From contig NC_013743.1 of the NCBI RefSeq assembly GCF_000025325.1, positions 62,001 to 126,000 of the forward strand: a DNA stretch of 64,000 bases, given 5' to 3'. A model generated the notes under the pieces. That model ran no database searches and had not been told where the DNA came from. It saw only the letters and a list, made by a program, of their open reading frames with translations. Positions 55,081-64,000 of the stretch are shown piece after piece. Made by a program: the position numbers and the translations under genes. How positions within the stretch are numbered: position 1 is the first letter of the stretch; every line of letters begins with the position of its first letter. This DNA comes from Haloterrigena turkmenica DSM 5511. GTDB lineage: Archaea; Halobacteriota; Halobacteria; Halobacteriales; Natrialbaceae.

Positions 55081-55671
55081 ATGAGCGAGCGAACGGCGAC
55101 CCGAACGCGGGAGACGGCCGAGACGTCGATCGAACTCGAGCTCGCGATCGATGGAGACGGCGAGGCCGACGTCGACACCGGAATCGGTTTCTTCGATCAC
55201 ATGCTGACGTCGTTCGCCAAACACGGCCTGTTCGACCTAACCGTCGACTGCGACGGTGACCTCGAGGTCGACGACCACCACACCGTCGAGGACGTCGCGA
55301 TCGTCCTCGGAGAGGCGTTCGACGAGGCGCTGGGCGATCGCTCGGGGATCGTCCGCTACGCCGACCGGAAGGTGCCCTTGGACGAGGCCGTCGCCGGCGC
55401 CGTCGTCGACGTCAGCGGACGGCCCCGCTTCTACTTCGACGGAGCGTTCTCGCAGGCCCAAATCGGCGACTTCACGAGCGATATGGCCCGCCACTTCGGC
55501 GAGTCGCTGGCGATGAACGCCGGCCTGACCGTCCACCTCGAGGTTGTCTCCGGCGAGAACGCCCACCACGAGGTCGAGGCGCTGTTCAAGGCGCTCGCGC
55601 GGACGCTCGACGACGCGACGCGATTCGACGAGCACCGCGAGGGGACCCCGAGCACGAAGGGGACGCTCTAG
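55081..55671 (+). CDS. hisB: Imidazoleglycerol-phosphate dehydratase
   Basis: 196 residues, monofunctional archaeal HisB. The metal-binding histidine motifs are FFDHML near 37, [11 protein letters not shown] near 64, and [15 protein letters not shown] near 163. It dehydrates imidazoleglycerol phosphate in the sixth step of histidine synthesis. ATG 55081 matches the family start. An upstream in-frame codon at 55054 is less likely. Its last four bases (CTAG) also form the stop of the gene on the opposite strand. Confidence 0.96.
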   Translation: MSERTATRTRETAETSIELELAIDGDGEADVDTGIGFFDHMLTSFAKHGLFDLTVDCDGDLEVDDHHTVEDVAIVLGEAFDEALGDRSGIVRYADRKVPLDEAVAGAVVDVSGRPRFYFDGAFSQAQIGDFTSDMARHFGESLAMNAGLTVHLEVVSGENAHHEVEALFKALARTLDDATRFDEHREGTPSTKGTL

Positions 55672-56537
55672 GCCTCGGGTCGCCGCAGTTCGCCGCGCGT
55701 CTCGACGAACTCGTCCCGGTCGATCGCGTGATCGATGATCGCGTCGACCTCGTGGGACTCGAGGTCGTAGGCGCCGGCGGCGAGACTTTCGACGGCGCTG
55801 CGTTGCAGGGGAAACTCGCGGTTTCGCAGCAGCCGAAGCACCTTGCCGTACGCGGCCGGCGGCTGACTCGACTCGTCTCGATCGGCCGACGCGCTGGTCT
55901 CCGCGTCGCTCGAGCGCTCGTCGTCCGACTCGGTTGTGTCGTCGGTTTCCTCCTGGGTTGTAGACTCCGTTTCCGACGTGTCCGACTCCCCATTCGCGGG
56001 CTCGGATCGCTCGAAGGTGATCCCGTCCTCGAGAAGCGAGTTAGAATCGATTGCCGCATCACCGCCGGCGTCGGTGCCGCGGTCGTCGGGCTCGGCAGCT
56101 TCGGCGGCGTCGGTTTCGGCGGCGTCCTCACCGGTGGCGTCGCTCTCGCCGGTGGCGTCGCTCTCGCCGGTACTCGCGTCCGACACCGTCGCGTTGGGAC
56201 TCGAGGCCCGCGATCGCTTCGGGGTCGACTCGTCGGCCGACGCGACGACGGTTCCGCTCTCGCTCGTGGATTCGCCAGCGCGGGCGTCGTCGTCGCTCTC
56301 GTCGTCGGAGCGCTGGTCGCTCCCGTCCTCGTCCTCAGCGGCTGCTGCCGACGACTCGCCGTCGGCGCCGGCGCGGGCGAGCAGCGGTTCGATGAGGGTC
56401 TGCAGATGGTTCTTGCAGTCGGCACAGAGGACGACGCGTCGCTGTTCGGCCTCGGTCGGCTCGAGTTCGGGCGGGACGATTTCGAAGGCCCCGGCGGCGT
56501 CGCCGCCACAGAAGTCACAGCGTCGGAGTTCGCGCAT
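55668..56537 (-). CDS. Zinc-finger protein with a long acidic linker
   Basis: 289 residues. An N-terminal four-cysteine finger (CDFCGGDA ... [10 protein letters not shown], Cys at about 7, 10, 38, 41) precedes a very acidic Ser/Asp/Glu linker (about 60-215) and a C-terminal helical domain (about 220-289, [32 protein letters not shown]). It may be a nucleic-acid or protein adaptor. It is convergent with hisB and shares its stop through CTAG. Confidence 0.82.
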   Translation of the reverse strand: MRELRRCDFCGGDAAGAFEIVPPELEPTEAEQRRVVLCADCKNHLQTLIEPLLARAGADGESSAAAAEDEDGSDQRSDDESDDDARAGESTSESGTVVASADESTPKRSRASSPNATVSDASTGESDATGESDATGEDAAETDAAEAAEPDDRGTDAGGDAAIDSNSLLEDGITFERSEPANGESDTSETESTTQEETDDTTESDDERSSDAETSASADRDESSQPPAAYGKVLRLLRNREFPLQRSAVESLAAGAYDLESHEVDAIIDHAIDRDEFVETRGELRRPEA

Positions 56538-56646
56538 GGTGTGGCGTTTTCCCCGGACCGTCAAAAATCGCCCGTCAGACGCGGCGTCTCCTCGTTGGCG
56601 TCGATCACTGGGCCTTATACGCCGGCCGCCGTATACCCGGCAACGA

Positions 56647-57150
56647 ATGTTCGACGAGATCATGGAGAAGTTCGAGGGCTCGCCCAGCCAACAGGCGGTG
56701 ATTCGCTTGCTACTGGAGCGAGGGTTCTCGGTCAACGACGACGGCCGCGTCGTCTCCGGGGGGATCGAGATTCCGAACACGGGTATCGCTCGCGAGATCG
56801 GCGTCGATCGGCGCGTCGTCGACTCGACGACCGACGTCATCCTCAAGGATCCCGAACTGCGCCGTATCTTCCAGAACATCTCGCAGGTGCCGAGCCTGAT
56901 GGACCTGGCGCCGGTGCTCGACCTGACGGTACTGACGGTCACGCCCGACGACGCCGATCAGAAGGGAATCGTCGCGGGGATCACCGGGCTCTTGGCCGAA
57001 CACGATATCTCGATCCGCCAGACCATCAGCGAGGATCCGGAGTTCACCGACGAGCCACAGCTCTACCTGATCACCGATCAGGAGTTGCCGGGTAACGTCA
57101 TCACCGAAATTCGGGACCTCGAGTTCGTCCGCAAGATCGAACTCCAGTGA
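56647..57150 (+). CDS. ACT-domain regulator of amino acid metabolism
   Basis: 167 residues. The N-terminal winged-helix-like part (about 5-75, NTGIAREIGVDRRVVDSTTDVIL) resembles DNA-binding regulators, and the C-terminal part (about 90-165) is an ACT domain (LTVLTVTPDDADQKGIVAGITGLLAEHDISIRQ). This matches the archaeal COG2150-type regulators with a ligand-sensing ACT domain. Its amino acid ligand is not readable from sequence. Confidence 0.88.
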   Translation: MFDEIMEKFEGSPSQQAVIRLLLERGFSVNDDGRVVSGGIEIPNTGIAREIGVDRRVVDSTTDVILKDPELRRIFQNISQVPSLMDLAPVLDLTVLTVTPDDADQKGIVAGITGLLAEHDISIRQTISEDPEFTDEPQLYLITDQELPGNVITEIRDLEFVRKIELQ

Positions 57151-57157
57151 CGGCCGG

Positions 57158-57583
57158 TCAGTCGTCACCGTCGGTCGACACCGTATCGACGTGATCGTCT
57201 AACACCGACTTGGTCGCCGTCGTCAGTTCCTTGAACCGGTCCATCGACATACTGTCGGTCGTCACCCAGACGCCGTGGGGTCCCCGGATCACCCGCGAGA
57301 GGTAGCCGTTTTCGAACATTCGGACCGTCGCCTGGTACTCGCCGAGTTGGGTGTTGCGGTAGGCCGACTGGGAGCGAAAGCCGAGCCGCTCGTGATCGGC
57401 GAACCCGACGAGGTCGGCTGTCCGCTCGAGGTCCGAGCGGAGGTAGATCTGCTCGACCTCGTCCTCGGTGAAGTAGGTGATGCTCCGCAGTTCGTCGCCG
57501 ACGGCGGTTCGACTGACGCTGAGCAGTTCCTCCGCGAGCGTCCGGTCGATGGTTTCGGTCTCGAGCTCGGTTTCGTCGTTCAT
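57158..57583 (-). CDS. Haloarchaeal protein of unknown function, converging on the ACT regulator
   Basis: 141 residues from ATG 57581-57583 (MNDETELETETIDRTL). An ATG at 57592 would add three. Alpha/beta pattern with a conserved-looking SDLERTADLVGFADHERLGFRSQS centre and PHGVWVTTDSMSM. I believe it belongs to a haloarchaeal DUF family but cannot name it with confidence. No catalytic residues stand out. Confidence 0.75.
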   Translation of the reverse strand: MNDETELETETIDRTLAEELLSVSRTAVGDELRSITYFTEDEVEQIYLRSDLERTADLVGFADHERLGFRSQSAYRNTQLGEYQATVRMFENGYLSRVIRGPHGVWVTTDSMSMDRFKELTTATKSVLDDHVDTVSTDGDD

Positions 57584-57715
57584 ACCCGCATTCACCACAG
57601 CGGGGAACAAGAGCGTACTGAACGTAGGAAATTTGATAATTCGGCCGGACGAACGGACCGACGCGCTCTTTTCGCTACCGGGCGTACCGTCGAGCATCGT
57701 GCGAGGGGAGTCGCC

Positions 57716-58366
57716 GTGAGTCGATCGTACCGGACCGTCGCCAAGGCGGCGACCGCCGACTTCGTCGTGCAGGGCTCGGAGTTCATCGGCCGCGTTCGAC
57801 CGGTCGACTCCGTCGACGCCGCCGAGTCGTTCGTCGACGCCGTCAGCGAGGAGTACGCCGACGCCACCCACAACGTCCCCGCTTACCGGGTGCGAGTCGG
57901 CGACGAGAGCGGCGAAAACGGCGGGAGGACCGAGGACGCCGCGGGAACGGGCCACTTTCTTCGGGAGTACTCGAGTGACGACGGCGAACCCTCCGGCTCG
58001 GCGGGGAAGCCGGCGCTGAACGTCCTCACCCAACAGGAAATCGAGAACTGCGCGGTCGTCGTCACGCGCTACTACGGCGGGACGAACCTCGGCGTCGGTG
58101 GCCTCGTCCGGGCTTACTCGCGGGCGGTCAAGGAGGCCGTCGAGGCGGCCGGCGTCATCGAGGAGCGACCGCACGAAACCGTCTCGATCACCGTCGAATA
58201 CGACGATTCCGGGACGGTCCGCGGGATTCTCGAGAGCGAGGGCTACGAGTTCGAGGCCGACTACCAGGCGGATGTCTCGTTCGACGTTCGAGTCCCCCTC
58301 GAGGAGGCCGACGCGTTCCGGGATCGACTGCGGAGTGCGACGAGCGGGCGGGCGGACCTCGAGTGA
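57716..58366 (+). CDS. IMPACT/YigZ-family protein
   Basis: 216 residues from GTG 57716. The UPF0029 domain has the family motifs GSEFIGRVRPV near 21, AYRVRVGDESGENGG near 56, SDDGEPSGSAGKPALNVL near 88, and CAVVVTRYYGGTNLGVGGLVRAYSRAV near 110. The C-terminal RNA-binding-like domain (about 150-216) follows. Relatives affect translation or the GCN1 pathway in eukaryotes, and the archaeal role is unknown. Confidence 0.92.
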   Translation: MSRSYRTVAKAATADFVVQGSEFIGRVRPVDSVDAAESFVDAVSEEYADATHNVPAYRVRVGDESGENGGRTEDAAGTGHFLREYSSDDGEPSGSAGKPALNVLTQQEIENCAVVVTRYYGGTNLGVGGLVRAYSRAVKEAVEAAGVIEERPHETVSITVEYDDSGTVRGILESEGYEFEADYQADVSFDVRVPLEEADAFRDRLRSATSGRADLE

Positions 58367-58565
58367 GCCCTCGCCGTCGTGCCTGCGGCCGACTCGTTCG
58401 CCCTGAACTCTCGACGGCGAAGGCCCGGAGCGCAGCGAATCCGACTGACGGGCCCCGAGCCGCCGGCGGACGCGGCCGCGTTCGAGTGTGCCATCAGTTC
58501 TCCCTCGAGACACCAACCGAAAACAGCTCCACCGATGATCCGTCGCTCGCCGTCTCTGATCGGAG

Positions 58566-61271
58566 TTAGGCGTTGCCCGCTGTGGGCGCGGCGGGGTCCG
58601 ACTGTTCGTCAGGCAGCCGAGAATAGTTGCGATACGACAGCGAGGCGAGGATCGCGAGGCCGAGGAGCCGCAGAGAGACGGTCACCCACAAGCCGGTCAG
58701 TCCGATCGACAGCCCGGCCAGTGCGAGCGCTCCTTCGACGACGAGAAGCGGGATCTCGGGAACCATCAGCAGGATCGACGCCACGGCGTACAGGGCGCGC
58801 CGGGTCGAGTCGACCGCCGAGTACTGGTAGCCGATGATGGTGACGCCGAGCGCGTACACCCCGACGAACATCCCGATAACGGGGACGATGACTTCGGGGA
58901 GGAAGAAGCCGACATCGGCGACGTCGCTCCAGCCGATGAGCCCCCACTCGCCGTCGACTTTCCGCGCGAGGACGATCCCCGGCGAGAACACGAAGGCGAA
59001 GGGGACGAGGATCTTGTTCAGCGAGAGGAGGAACGCGATGCTCGCGGTCTTGAGCTCGTCGGCCTTGGCGACCCCCGCGCCTGCGAAGGCGGCGACGGCG
59101 ACCGGCGGCGTGACGTCAGCCATCAGGCCGAAGTAGAGGACGAAGAGGTGCGCCGCAACCAGCCAAACGCCCATGTCCTCGATCGGGCCGCCGAGCATCG
59201 CGATCAGGATGATGTACATGGCCGTCGTGGGCATCCCCATCCCGAAGATGATCGACGCGAGTCCCGTCAGAACGAGCAGCATCAGCATCGAGCCCCCGCT
59301 GACGGTGTTGATGAGCGCCGCGAGGTTCGGGCCGAGCCCGGAGACGCTGATGACTCCCGGGACGACGCCCGCGGCCGCGACGGCGACGACGACCGTCGTC
59401 GCGGTACGCGCGCCCGAGTCCATCGATTTCAGGATGAACGCCCCGAACCGGTAGCCGGTGTTCCGAGCGAGCGCGGGGCGATCGATCGACGCCGCGGTCG
59501 CGGTCGCGGCGTCGTCGACCGCTTCGTCGAGTTCGAGCAACGGCGCGTCACCTCGCGGACGAGCGAGCATGACCGCGAGACTGACGAGGATCGCGATGAG
59601 GCCGAGATCCGCGGCCGCGGCGACCGCCGCGTCGCGAATCGAGTACGCCGCGCTCGCCGACTCGAGGCCGAGTGCAACCTGAATCGCGTCGCCGAGACCG
59701 ACGCCGTAACTCGCCAAGGCGGCGGCCTGGGCGAGGTAGAGCGCGGCAATCGAACCCAGCAGCGGGAGGCGCGTCCGCTCGTTGTACGCGGCGACGACCG
59801 CGATCAGCGCGGTGATGGTGACGATCGTGTACCAGCCCGCGCGGTTGATCGAGAACCGAGCGATGACCAGGAAGTAGACCAGCAGAACGAGCGGGATGAG
59901 GTAGAACCAGCCGGTGCGGATCGCCGCCGAGACGTCGGGGAGTTCCGCACGCGGGATGCCGCCGATTCCGCCTTTGACGGCCTCGAAGTGGACCATCACC
60001 CACATGCCGAAGAAGAACGCGAACGCGGGGATCGTGGCCGCGATAATGATGTTCGAGTACGGCTCACCGATGAGTTGGACCATGAGGAACGCGACGGCGC
60101 CCATGACCGGCGGGAGGATCTGCCCGCCGGACGACGCCGACGACTCCACCGCGCCGGAGAACTCGGGCGAGTAGCCCGACCGCTTCATCAGCGGAATCGT
60201 AAAGGCGCCCGTCGTCACCGTGTTCGCGATCGACGAGCCGCTGAGCATACCCATGAACCCGCTCGAGACGACGCTCGCCTTCGCCGGGCCGCCCTTTCTG
60301 GTGCCGGTCATCGAGTAGGCGAGATCGATGAACCACTTGCCGGCACCGCTCATCTCGAGGAACGCGCCGAAGAGGATGAAGATGTAGATAAACCGGACGC
60401 TGACGCTGACGGGCGTGCTGAACACCCCCGCCTCGACCGTGTACCAGAGGTTGTAGACGATGTTGTCCCACTCGATGACCTGAATCGCCAGCGCGCCGAT
60501 CGGCGAGTCGCTGGGGATCATGTAGCCCCAGCGGGCGTAGACGATAAACGACGCGACCAGCCCCATGAGGACGACGCCGAGCGTTCGTCTGGTCGCCTCG
60601 AGCACCAGCAGGATGCCGACGATTCCGAGGAGGTACGCGACGGGGAAGTCGACCGGAAGTCCCATGGACGCGAGCGGCACCACGAGCGGCTCGAGCCACG
60701 GATACAGCTCGTGGATCGCACTGGCGTTTTCGAGGCCGATGATCGGGAGCGACCGGATCTCGTCGAACTCGGTGGTGATGTAGTAGGCCGGCCAGAGTGC
60801 GAGGGCGATCATCGCGACGTCCAGCGGCGTAATTCGGTCCCGTGACGGATCGACGACGGCCCAGCGGACGCCGTCCCCGAGTCGAGTGATCGCCCTCGAG
60901 ACGGCGTGGTCGGCGCCCAAGCGGTCGCGGACAGCTGGCGGGATCCGACCGAGCTGCTGCGCGACGAACCCGTCGCCTTCGCTTGCCGGAAACAGCAGAA
61001 AGGCGAGCACCAGCGCGAACGTGACGTGGATCGCGTTGACCTGTAACTGTTGTAGCGAGATAATCTGGAACTCACCGATCACGGGCAGCGTTCCACCGAA
61101 CTGGCGCCCACGGGCGGCGATCCACATCTGGAACGCCGAGAAGCTGATTCCGATCAGGGCGACGAGAACGGCCGCGGGTCCTCGAAGCGTCCGCCGCCGC
61201 TCGATTTCCTCAAGTACCTCGTCTGTCTGTTCGTCCGAAACCGTGTCCGTACCGCTCGTATCTATACTCAT
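58566..61271 (-). CDS. TRAP transporter permease, fused DctQ-DctM type
   Basis: 901 residues with about 18 helices. The DctQ-like N-terminal part (about 1-260) is fused to a 12-helix DctM part with typical SGSSIANTVTTGAFTIPLMKRSGYSPEFSGAVESSASSGGQI (about 340-382) and GMGMPTTAMYIILI near 680. This 4TM/12TM fusion is the membrane part of TAXI-type TRAP systems. Its ATG overlaps the end of the upstream DUF1850 gene by four bases. Confidence 0.94.
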   Translation of the reverse strand: MSIDTSGTDTVSDEQTDEVLEEIERRRTLRGPAAVLVALIGISFSAFQMWIAARGRQFGGTLPVIGEFQIISLQQLQVNAIHVTFALVLAFLLFPASEGDGFVAQQLGRIPPAVRDRLGADHAVSRAITRLGDGVRWAVVDPSRDRITPLDVAMIALALWPAYYITTEFDEIRSLPIIGLENASAIHELYPWLEPLVVPLASMGLPVDFPVAYLLGIVGILLVLEATRRTLGVVLMGLVASFIVYARWGYMIPSDSPIGALAIQVIEWDNIVYNLWYTVEAGVFSTPVSVSVRFIYIFILFGAFLEMSGAGKWFIDLAYSMTGTRKGGPAKASVVSSGFMGMLSGSSIANTVTTGAFTIPLMKRSGYSPEFSGAVESSASSGGQILPPVMGAVAFLMVQLIGEPYSNIIIAATIPAFAFFFGMWVMVHFEAVKGGIGGIPRAELPDVSAAIRTGWFYLIPLVLLVYFLVIARFSINRAGWYTIVTITALIAVVAAYNERTRLPLLGSIAALYLAQAAALASYGVGLGDAIQVALGLESASAAYSIRDAAVAAAADLGLIAILVSLAVMLARPRGDAPLLELDEAVDDAATATAASIDRPALARNTGYRFGAFILKSMDSGARTATTVVVAVAAAGVVPGVISVSGLGPNLAALINTVSGGSMLMLLVLTGLASIIFGMGMPTTAMYIILIAMLGGPIEDMGVWLVAAHLFVLYFGLMADVTPPVAVAAFAGAGVAKADELKTASIAFLLSLNKILVPFAFVFSPGIVLARKVDGEWGLIGWSDVADVGFFLPEVIVPVIGMFVGVYALGVTIIGYQYSAVDSTRRALYAVASILLMVPEIPLLVVEGALALAGLSIGLTGLWVTVSLRLLGLAILASLSYRNYSRLPDEQSDPAAPTAGNA

Positions 61272-61828
61272 ACCAGTAGTTTCCCTGACCGCACGTCGCT
61301 CTCGCTTCGGTCGTCGACGGCCGAACCGATCCCGCGAAGGGCCGTCAGACGGTCACCGATGGTGCCGTCGACCTCGAGGACGACGGAACCGTTCGACTGC
61401 TCGACGAGGTCGTACCGTTCGCCGTCGACGATGAGTTCGTGGCCGGCGATCGAGCCGGGAGAGACCACGATCTCCTCGTGGGAGCCCTCGCCCGCGACGA
61501 CGAACCCCTCGTCGGTCCGCTCGATCGGTTCGTCGGACGGCAGTCCCGCACCGTGGGAGTGAAACACCATTCGATCCGCGCGCAGTTCGGTTCCGTCGAC
61601 GACGTAGACGTCCTGAACGGGGGTCTTCTCGACGCTGTGCGTATACGAAAGGATCACCTCGTCTCCCTCGTCGACGGGGACCTCGAGCAGCGGCTCGCCC
61701 GAGTCGGCGTCTGCGACGACGAGCGTGCGTTCGGTCGCTCCCGACGCGACGACCGCTCCGGTCGCGACGAAAACAACGAGGATGGAGACGACGACGGCGC
61801 TAACGTACCATCTAGTCGATCGTTCCAT
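61268..61828 (-). CDS. DUF1850-family exported or membrane-anchored protein
   Basis: 186 residues. One N-terminal helix (about 8-30) is followed by a beta-rich domain with the DUF1850 signature SYTHSVEKTPVQDVYVVDG (about 63-81). Such proteins are regularly found between TAXI substrate-binding and fused TRAP permease genes and are thought to help the system. The stop overlaps the permease start (ATGA). Confidence 0.88.
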   Translation of the reverse strand: MERSTRWYVSAVVVSILVVFVATGAVVASGATERTLVVADADSGEPLLEVPVDEGDEVILSYTHSVEKTPVQDVYVVDGTELRADRMVFHSHGAGLPSDEPIERTDEGFVVAGEGSHEEIVVSPGSIAGHELIVDGERYDLVEQSNGSVVLEVDGTIGDRLTALRGIGSAVDDRSESDVRSGKLLV

Positions 61829-61864
61829 GAGTGGGAATCGAGGGCTGGAGATCCTCACCGAGCG

Positions 61865-62812
61865 TCAGTTGAAGTACGCCTCGGCGCCGGCGTGCAAGTC
61901 GATCGGCATCCCGTCCTGGGCCGAGTCGGCGTCGATGAAGTCCGACTTCGTGCCGATCTCGTCGGTGTTGTCGAAGATCGCCGTCGTCACCCCTTCGACG
62001 GTCTCCTCGTCGACGCCCTCGTGGGTGGCGATCATCGCCTGGACGGAGACGGTATCGACGTCGTCGTCGACGCCGTCGTAGGTTCCGCCGGGGATGGTGT
62101 CCTCGGCGAACCACTCGGCGTCGGCCATGATGTCTTCGCGCAGGTCGCCCGAGATCTCGACCAGTTCGATGTCTTGGTTGGTCGCGAGGTTCTCGACGGA
62201 GCCGACCGGCCAGCCACCGACGGTAAACGCCGCGTCGACGTCGCCGTCCTGTACCTGATCGGCCGCCGTTCCGAAGTCGGCGTTCTGTTCGTCGAAGTCG
62301 TCCTCGCTGATGCCGGCTGTCTCGAGGATCTGCAGGGCGTTGACCTGCGTCCCGCTCCCGGTGTCACCGGTGTTGACCGAGGCGCCTTCGAGGTCTTCGA
62401 GACTGTCGATTCCCGAGTCGGCCTGCGTGATAACGTGGATCGTCTCGGGGTACAGCGTCGCGACGCCACGGATGTTCTCCATCGCGTTGCCCTCGAGTTC
62501 CTCGATCCCGGTGCCGTTGACCGCGAAGTAGGCGATGTCGTTCTGAATCAGCGCGAACTCGGCGTCTTCGCTGTTGAGGCTGCTGACGTTCTCGACGCTC
62601 GCACCGGTCGACTGAACCTGCAGAGAGTAGTCCGTCTGGTCTTCGACGATCGTCTTGAACTCGCCCGAAAGCGGATAGTACGTTCCGTCGGTGCCGCCCG
62701 AGTGCCACGCGAGCTGGTTCTCATTCCCCTCGCCGGAACAGCCCGCGAGAGCGGCGATACCGGTCCCACCGATGCCTGCAATGAATGTCCGTCTATTAAT
62801 ATTCTGGTTCAT
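61865..62812 (-). CDS. TAXI-family TRAP substrate-binding lipoprotein
   Basis: 315 residues. A Tat-like signal (NINRRTFIAGIG) and lipobox LAGC (Cys25) anchor the protein outside. The TAXI-family pattern LAWHSGGTDGTYYPLSGEFKTIVED near 34, NDIAYFAVNGTG near 92 and AAFTVGGWPVGSVENLA near 195 is clear. It captures the solute for the fused permease. The substrate is unknown, with glutamate, C4-acids or similar known for relatives. The operon order is substrate-binding protein, DUF1850, permease. Confidence 0.92.
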   Translation of the reverse strand: MNQNINRRTFIAGIGGTGIAALAGCSGEGNENQLAWHSGGTDGTYYPLSGEFKTIVEDQTDYSLQVQSTGASVENVSSLNSEDAEFALIQNDIAYFAVNGTGIEELEGNAMENIRGVATLYPETIHVITQADSGIDSLEDLEGASVNTGDTGSGTQVNALQILETAGISEDDFDEQNADFGTAADQVQDGDVDAAFTVGGWPVGSVENLATNQDIELVEISGDLREDIMADAEWFAEDTIPGGTYDGVDDDVDTVSVQAMIATHEGVDEETVEGVTTAIFDNTDEIGTKSDFIDADSAQDGMPIDLHAGAEAYFN

Positions 62813-63113
62813 ACTGTTAGCGATTCCGTCGAAGCTATTTATACATTTTTGATTGTCAATCATCTCTCCGAAACAGTCAAATAATATGTTGTGGAAGTCA
62901 TTGTTTGGTGTCTACATTTTCATTCATCTCTCATTTGGCGTGAATACCTCGGCTATGGAAACGGAGACTCGGCGAGTAAGTTCGGTTGGGACAGGTCGCG
63001 CCCGTCAACGACCTCGATCGTGTCCGTCTCAAGAAGAGCGATGTCATCCGGGACCGCCTCCGGTGCGCAACGAGCGGGTGAAGCCGTCTTCGAGTGGATC
63101 GTCGCTGTCGTCG
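62813..63113. other. 301-nt gap upstream of the TRAP operon, with possible gene remnant
   Basis: 62820-62960 is AT-rich and holds the TRAP promoter. From 62953 to about 63090 a minus-strand frame (VPDDIALLETDTIEVVDGRD..., then a TAG stop at 62953-62955) has acidic haloarchaeal composition but no start. It may be the tail of a decayed gene. Confidence 0.35.
62834..62846 (-). promoter_or_regulatory. TATA box of the TAXI-TRAP operon
   Basis: Minus-strand ATGTATAAATAGC is centred about 28 nt before the ATG at 62812, an excellent haloarchaeal TATA match. A leaderless operon transcript is likely. Confidence 0.6.
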
Positions 63114-63968
63114 TCACCGCTCGGCCGATGTCTCCAGCCAGCGGTCGACAGCCTCGAGGACGGCGTCGGGGTCCTCGAGTTCGTCGCGGTCGAACCGGAC
63201 GTCGCGCAGGCCGCGGTCGAGGACGAGCTCGCCCTCGCGCAGGCGGGTGTGTCCGATCTCGCGCCACGGGACGAACGTCTTCGTGTACGGGCGCCGTTTA
63301 ACGAGCCCGTTCTCGTAGAGGCGGATCTCGCAGCGGTCGCGACCCGGACCGAACGACCACCGACCCTCGACGAGACAGCTCGTGACCCAGAAGACGGCGA
63401 TCGCCAGCCAGAGAAGGCCCTGCACCGGGGCCCCGGTGACGGCGGTACCGATTCCGATGACGAGCCACATCCCGGCGAGCAGGGCGTCGACGACCGGGGC
63501 GCCGGGCGGAGTCCACTGCCACGTTTCCGCGGGCTCGCCGGGGGCGACCGCGTCGACGTACCGGTTCCCGGCCAGTTGCGAGAGGACGTAGCCCGAGGCG
63601 AAGACCGTGATCACCGCCCAGAGCGCGACGACGTCGACGGCCGCCTCGAGCGGAGCGAACCAGACGACGACGAACGGTACGGTCGGGACGACGACCGCCG
63701 CTCGTCGGCCGAGCGTGCGGCCGAGGCGGACGGGAAGCCGCGGATCCGCGGTCGCCAGCGCCAGCCCGCCGACGAGGCCGCCGGCGAACCCGGTCGCGTA
63801 GACGCCGGGGAGGGGACCCGGGACGAACGCGGTCAGGGCGGCCGCGACCGAGGCGACGCCGGCGAGGAGGGCGCCGGCATAGACGGCGACGGCGAGCCGA
63901 AAGCGCCCGTCGGACGGCCCGTCGCCATCGTCGAGCGCGACTCGCTCGGTCGAGTTTCGCGTTGTCAT
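63114..63968 (-). CDS. Multi-pass membrane protein with PH-like C-terminal domain
   Basis: 284 residues from ATG 63966-63968 (MTTRNSTERVALDD). Six helices (about 25-210) are followed by a beta-rich soluble end (RCEIRLYENGLVKRRPYTKTFVPWREIGHTRLREGELVLD). That end resembles bacterial PH-like (PH_9-type) domains of membrane proteins. Function unknown. Confidence 0.82.
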   Translation of the reverse strand: MTTRNSTERVALDDGDGPSDGRFRLAVAVYAGALLAGVASVAAALTAFVPGPLPGVYATGFAGGLVGGLALATADPRLPVRLGRTLGRRAAVVVPTVPFVVVWFAPLEAAVDVVALWAVITVFASGYVLSQLAGNRYVDAVAPGEPAETWQWTPPGAPVVDALLAGMWLVIGIGTAVTGAPVQGLLWLAIAVFWVTSCLVEGRWSFGPGRDRCEIRLYENGLVKRRPYTKTFVPWREIGHTRLREGELVLDRGLRDVRFDRDELEDPDAVLEAVDRWLETSAER

Positions 63969-64000
63969 ACTCGAGAGACGACGGCGAACTGACAAAACGA

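Overview
The window is chromosomal DNA from a haloarchaeon. The evidence is very high GC, strongly acidic predicted proteins, archaeal information genes (aIF1A, PRPP synthase, a type-4/5-like uracil-DNA glycosylase), many Tat-type (RR) signal peptides with lipoboxes, halocyanin-like blue copper proteins, a PibD-type prepilin peptidase, a PGF-CTERM surface protein and short TATA-to-ATG distances typical of leaderless transcripts. It most resembles Natrialbales (Natrinema/Haloterrigena-like), but I cannot assign the genus. I found no rRNA, tRNA, CRISPR array or intact transposase.

Layout. 1-3.4 kb: a gene tail, two tiny membrane proteins, aIF1A and a Tat-exported subtilase. 3.4-9.9 kb: class V aminotransferase, two halocyanin-like lipoproteins (two domains and one domain), an MFS permease, a lipoprotein, a methyltransferase and a DsrE-like protein. 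10-15 kb: the metY-metX methionine pair, two membrane proteins and SerB. 15-24.7 kb: a DMT permease, a MOSC protein, three tandem paralogues of an unrecognised small family, a 633-aa Tat-exported protein, SerA, a mini zinc ribbon and a CARDB-like lipoprotein. 24.9-34 kb: HisI with a coiled-coil partner, a universal stress protein, an HPP membrane protein, a PDZ site-2 protease, a phosphoglucosamine-mutase-type enzyme with a beta-propeller partner, a lipoprotein and PRPP synthase. 34-44 kb: a PGF-CTERM gluzincin, IleS, a uracil-DNA glycosylase, and a GDPD / nucleotidyltransferase / TagF-like group. 44-54 kb: HIT protein, prepilin peptidase, 2Fe-2S ferredoxin, two PiT phosphate permeases around a stress protein, an SLC13/TrkA_C permease and HisA. 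54.5-64 kb: HisB, a zinc-finger protein, an ACT regulator, an IMPACT/YigZ protein, a TAXI-TRAP uptake operon and a membrane protein.

Metabolically the window covers serine (SerA, SerB and possibly the aminotransferase), methionine (MetX acetylates homoserine, MetY sulfhydrylates it), histidine (HisI, HisA, HisB, with PRPP from Prs), phosphate uptake and C4/organic-acid-type TRAP uptake.

The most unusual signal lies outside the genes. The 3' ends of the aminotransferase gene and of ileS are each followed by a hairpin-rich insert and then by a second, about 83% identical copy of the same gene's last codons and stop. Both inserts share border motifs. Other modular repeats sit downstream of the 44745 gene, pibD, glmM and hisA in the orientation of the upstream gene, which suggests a family of elements that attach to the 3' ends of genes.
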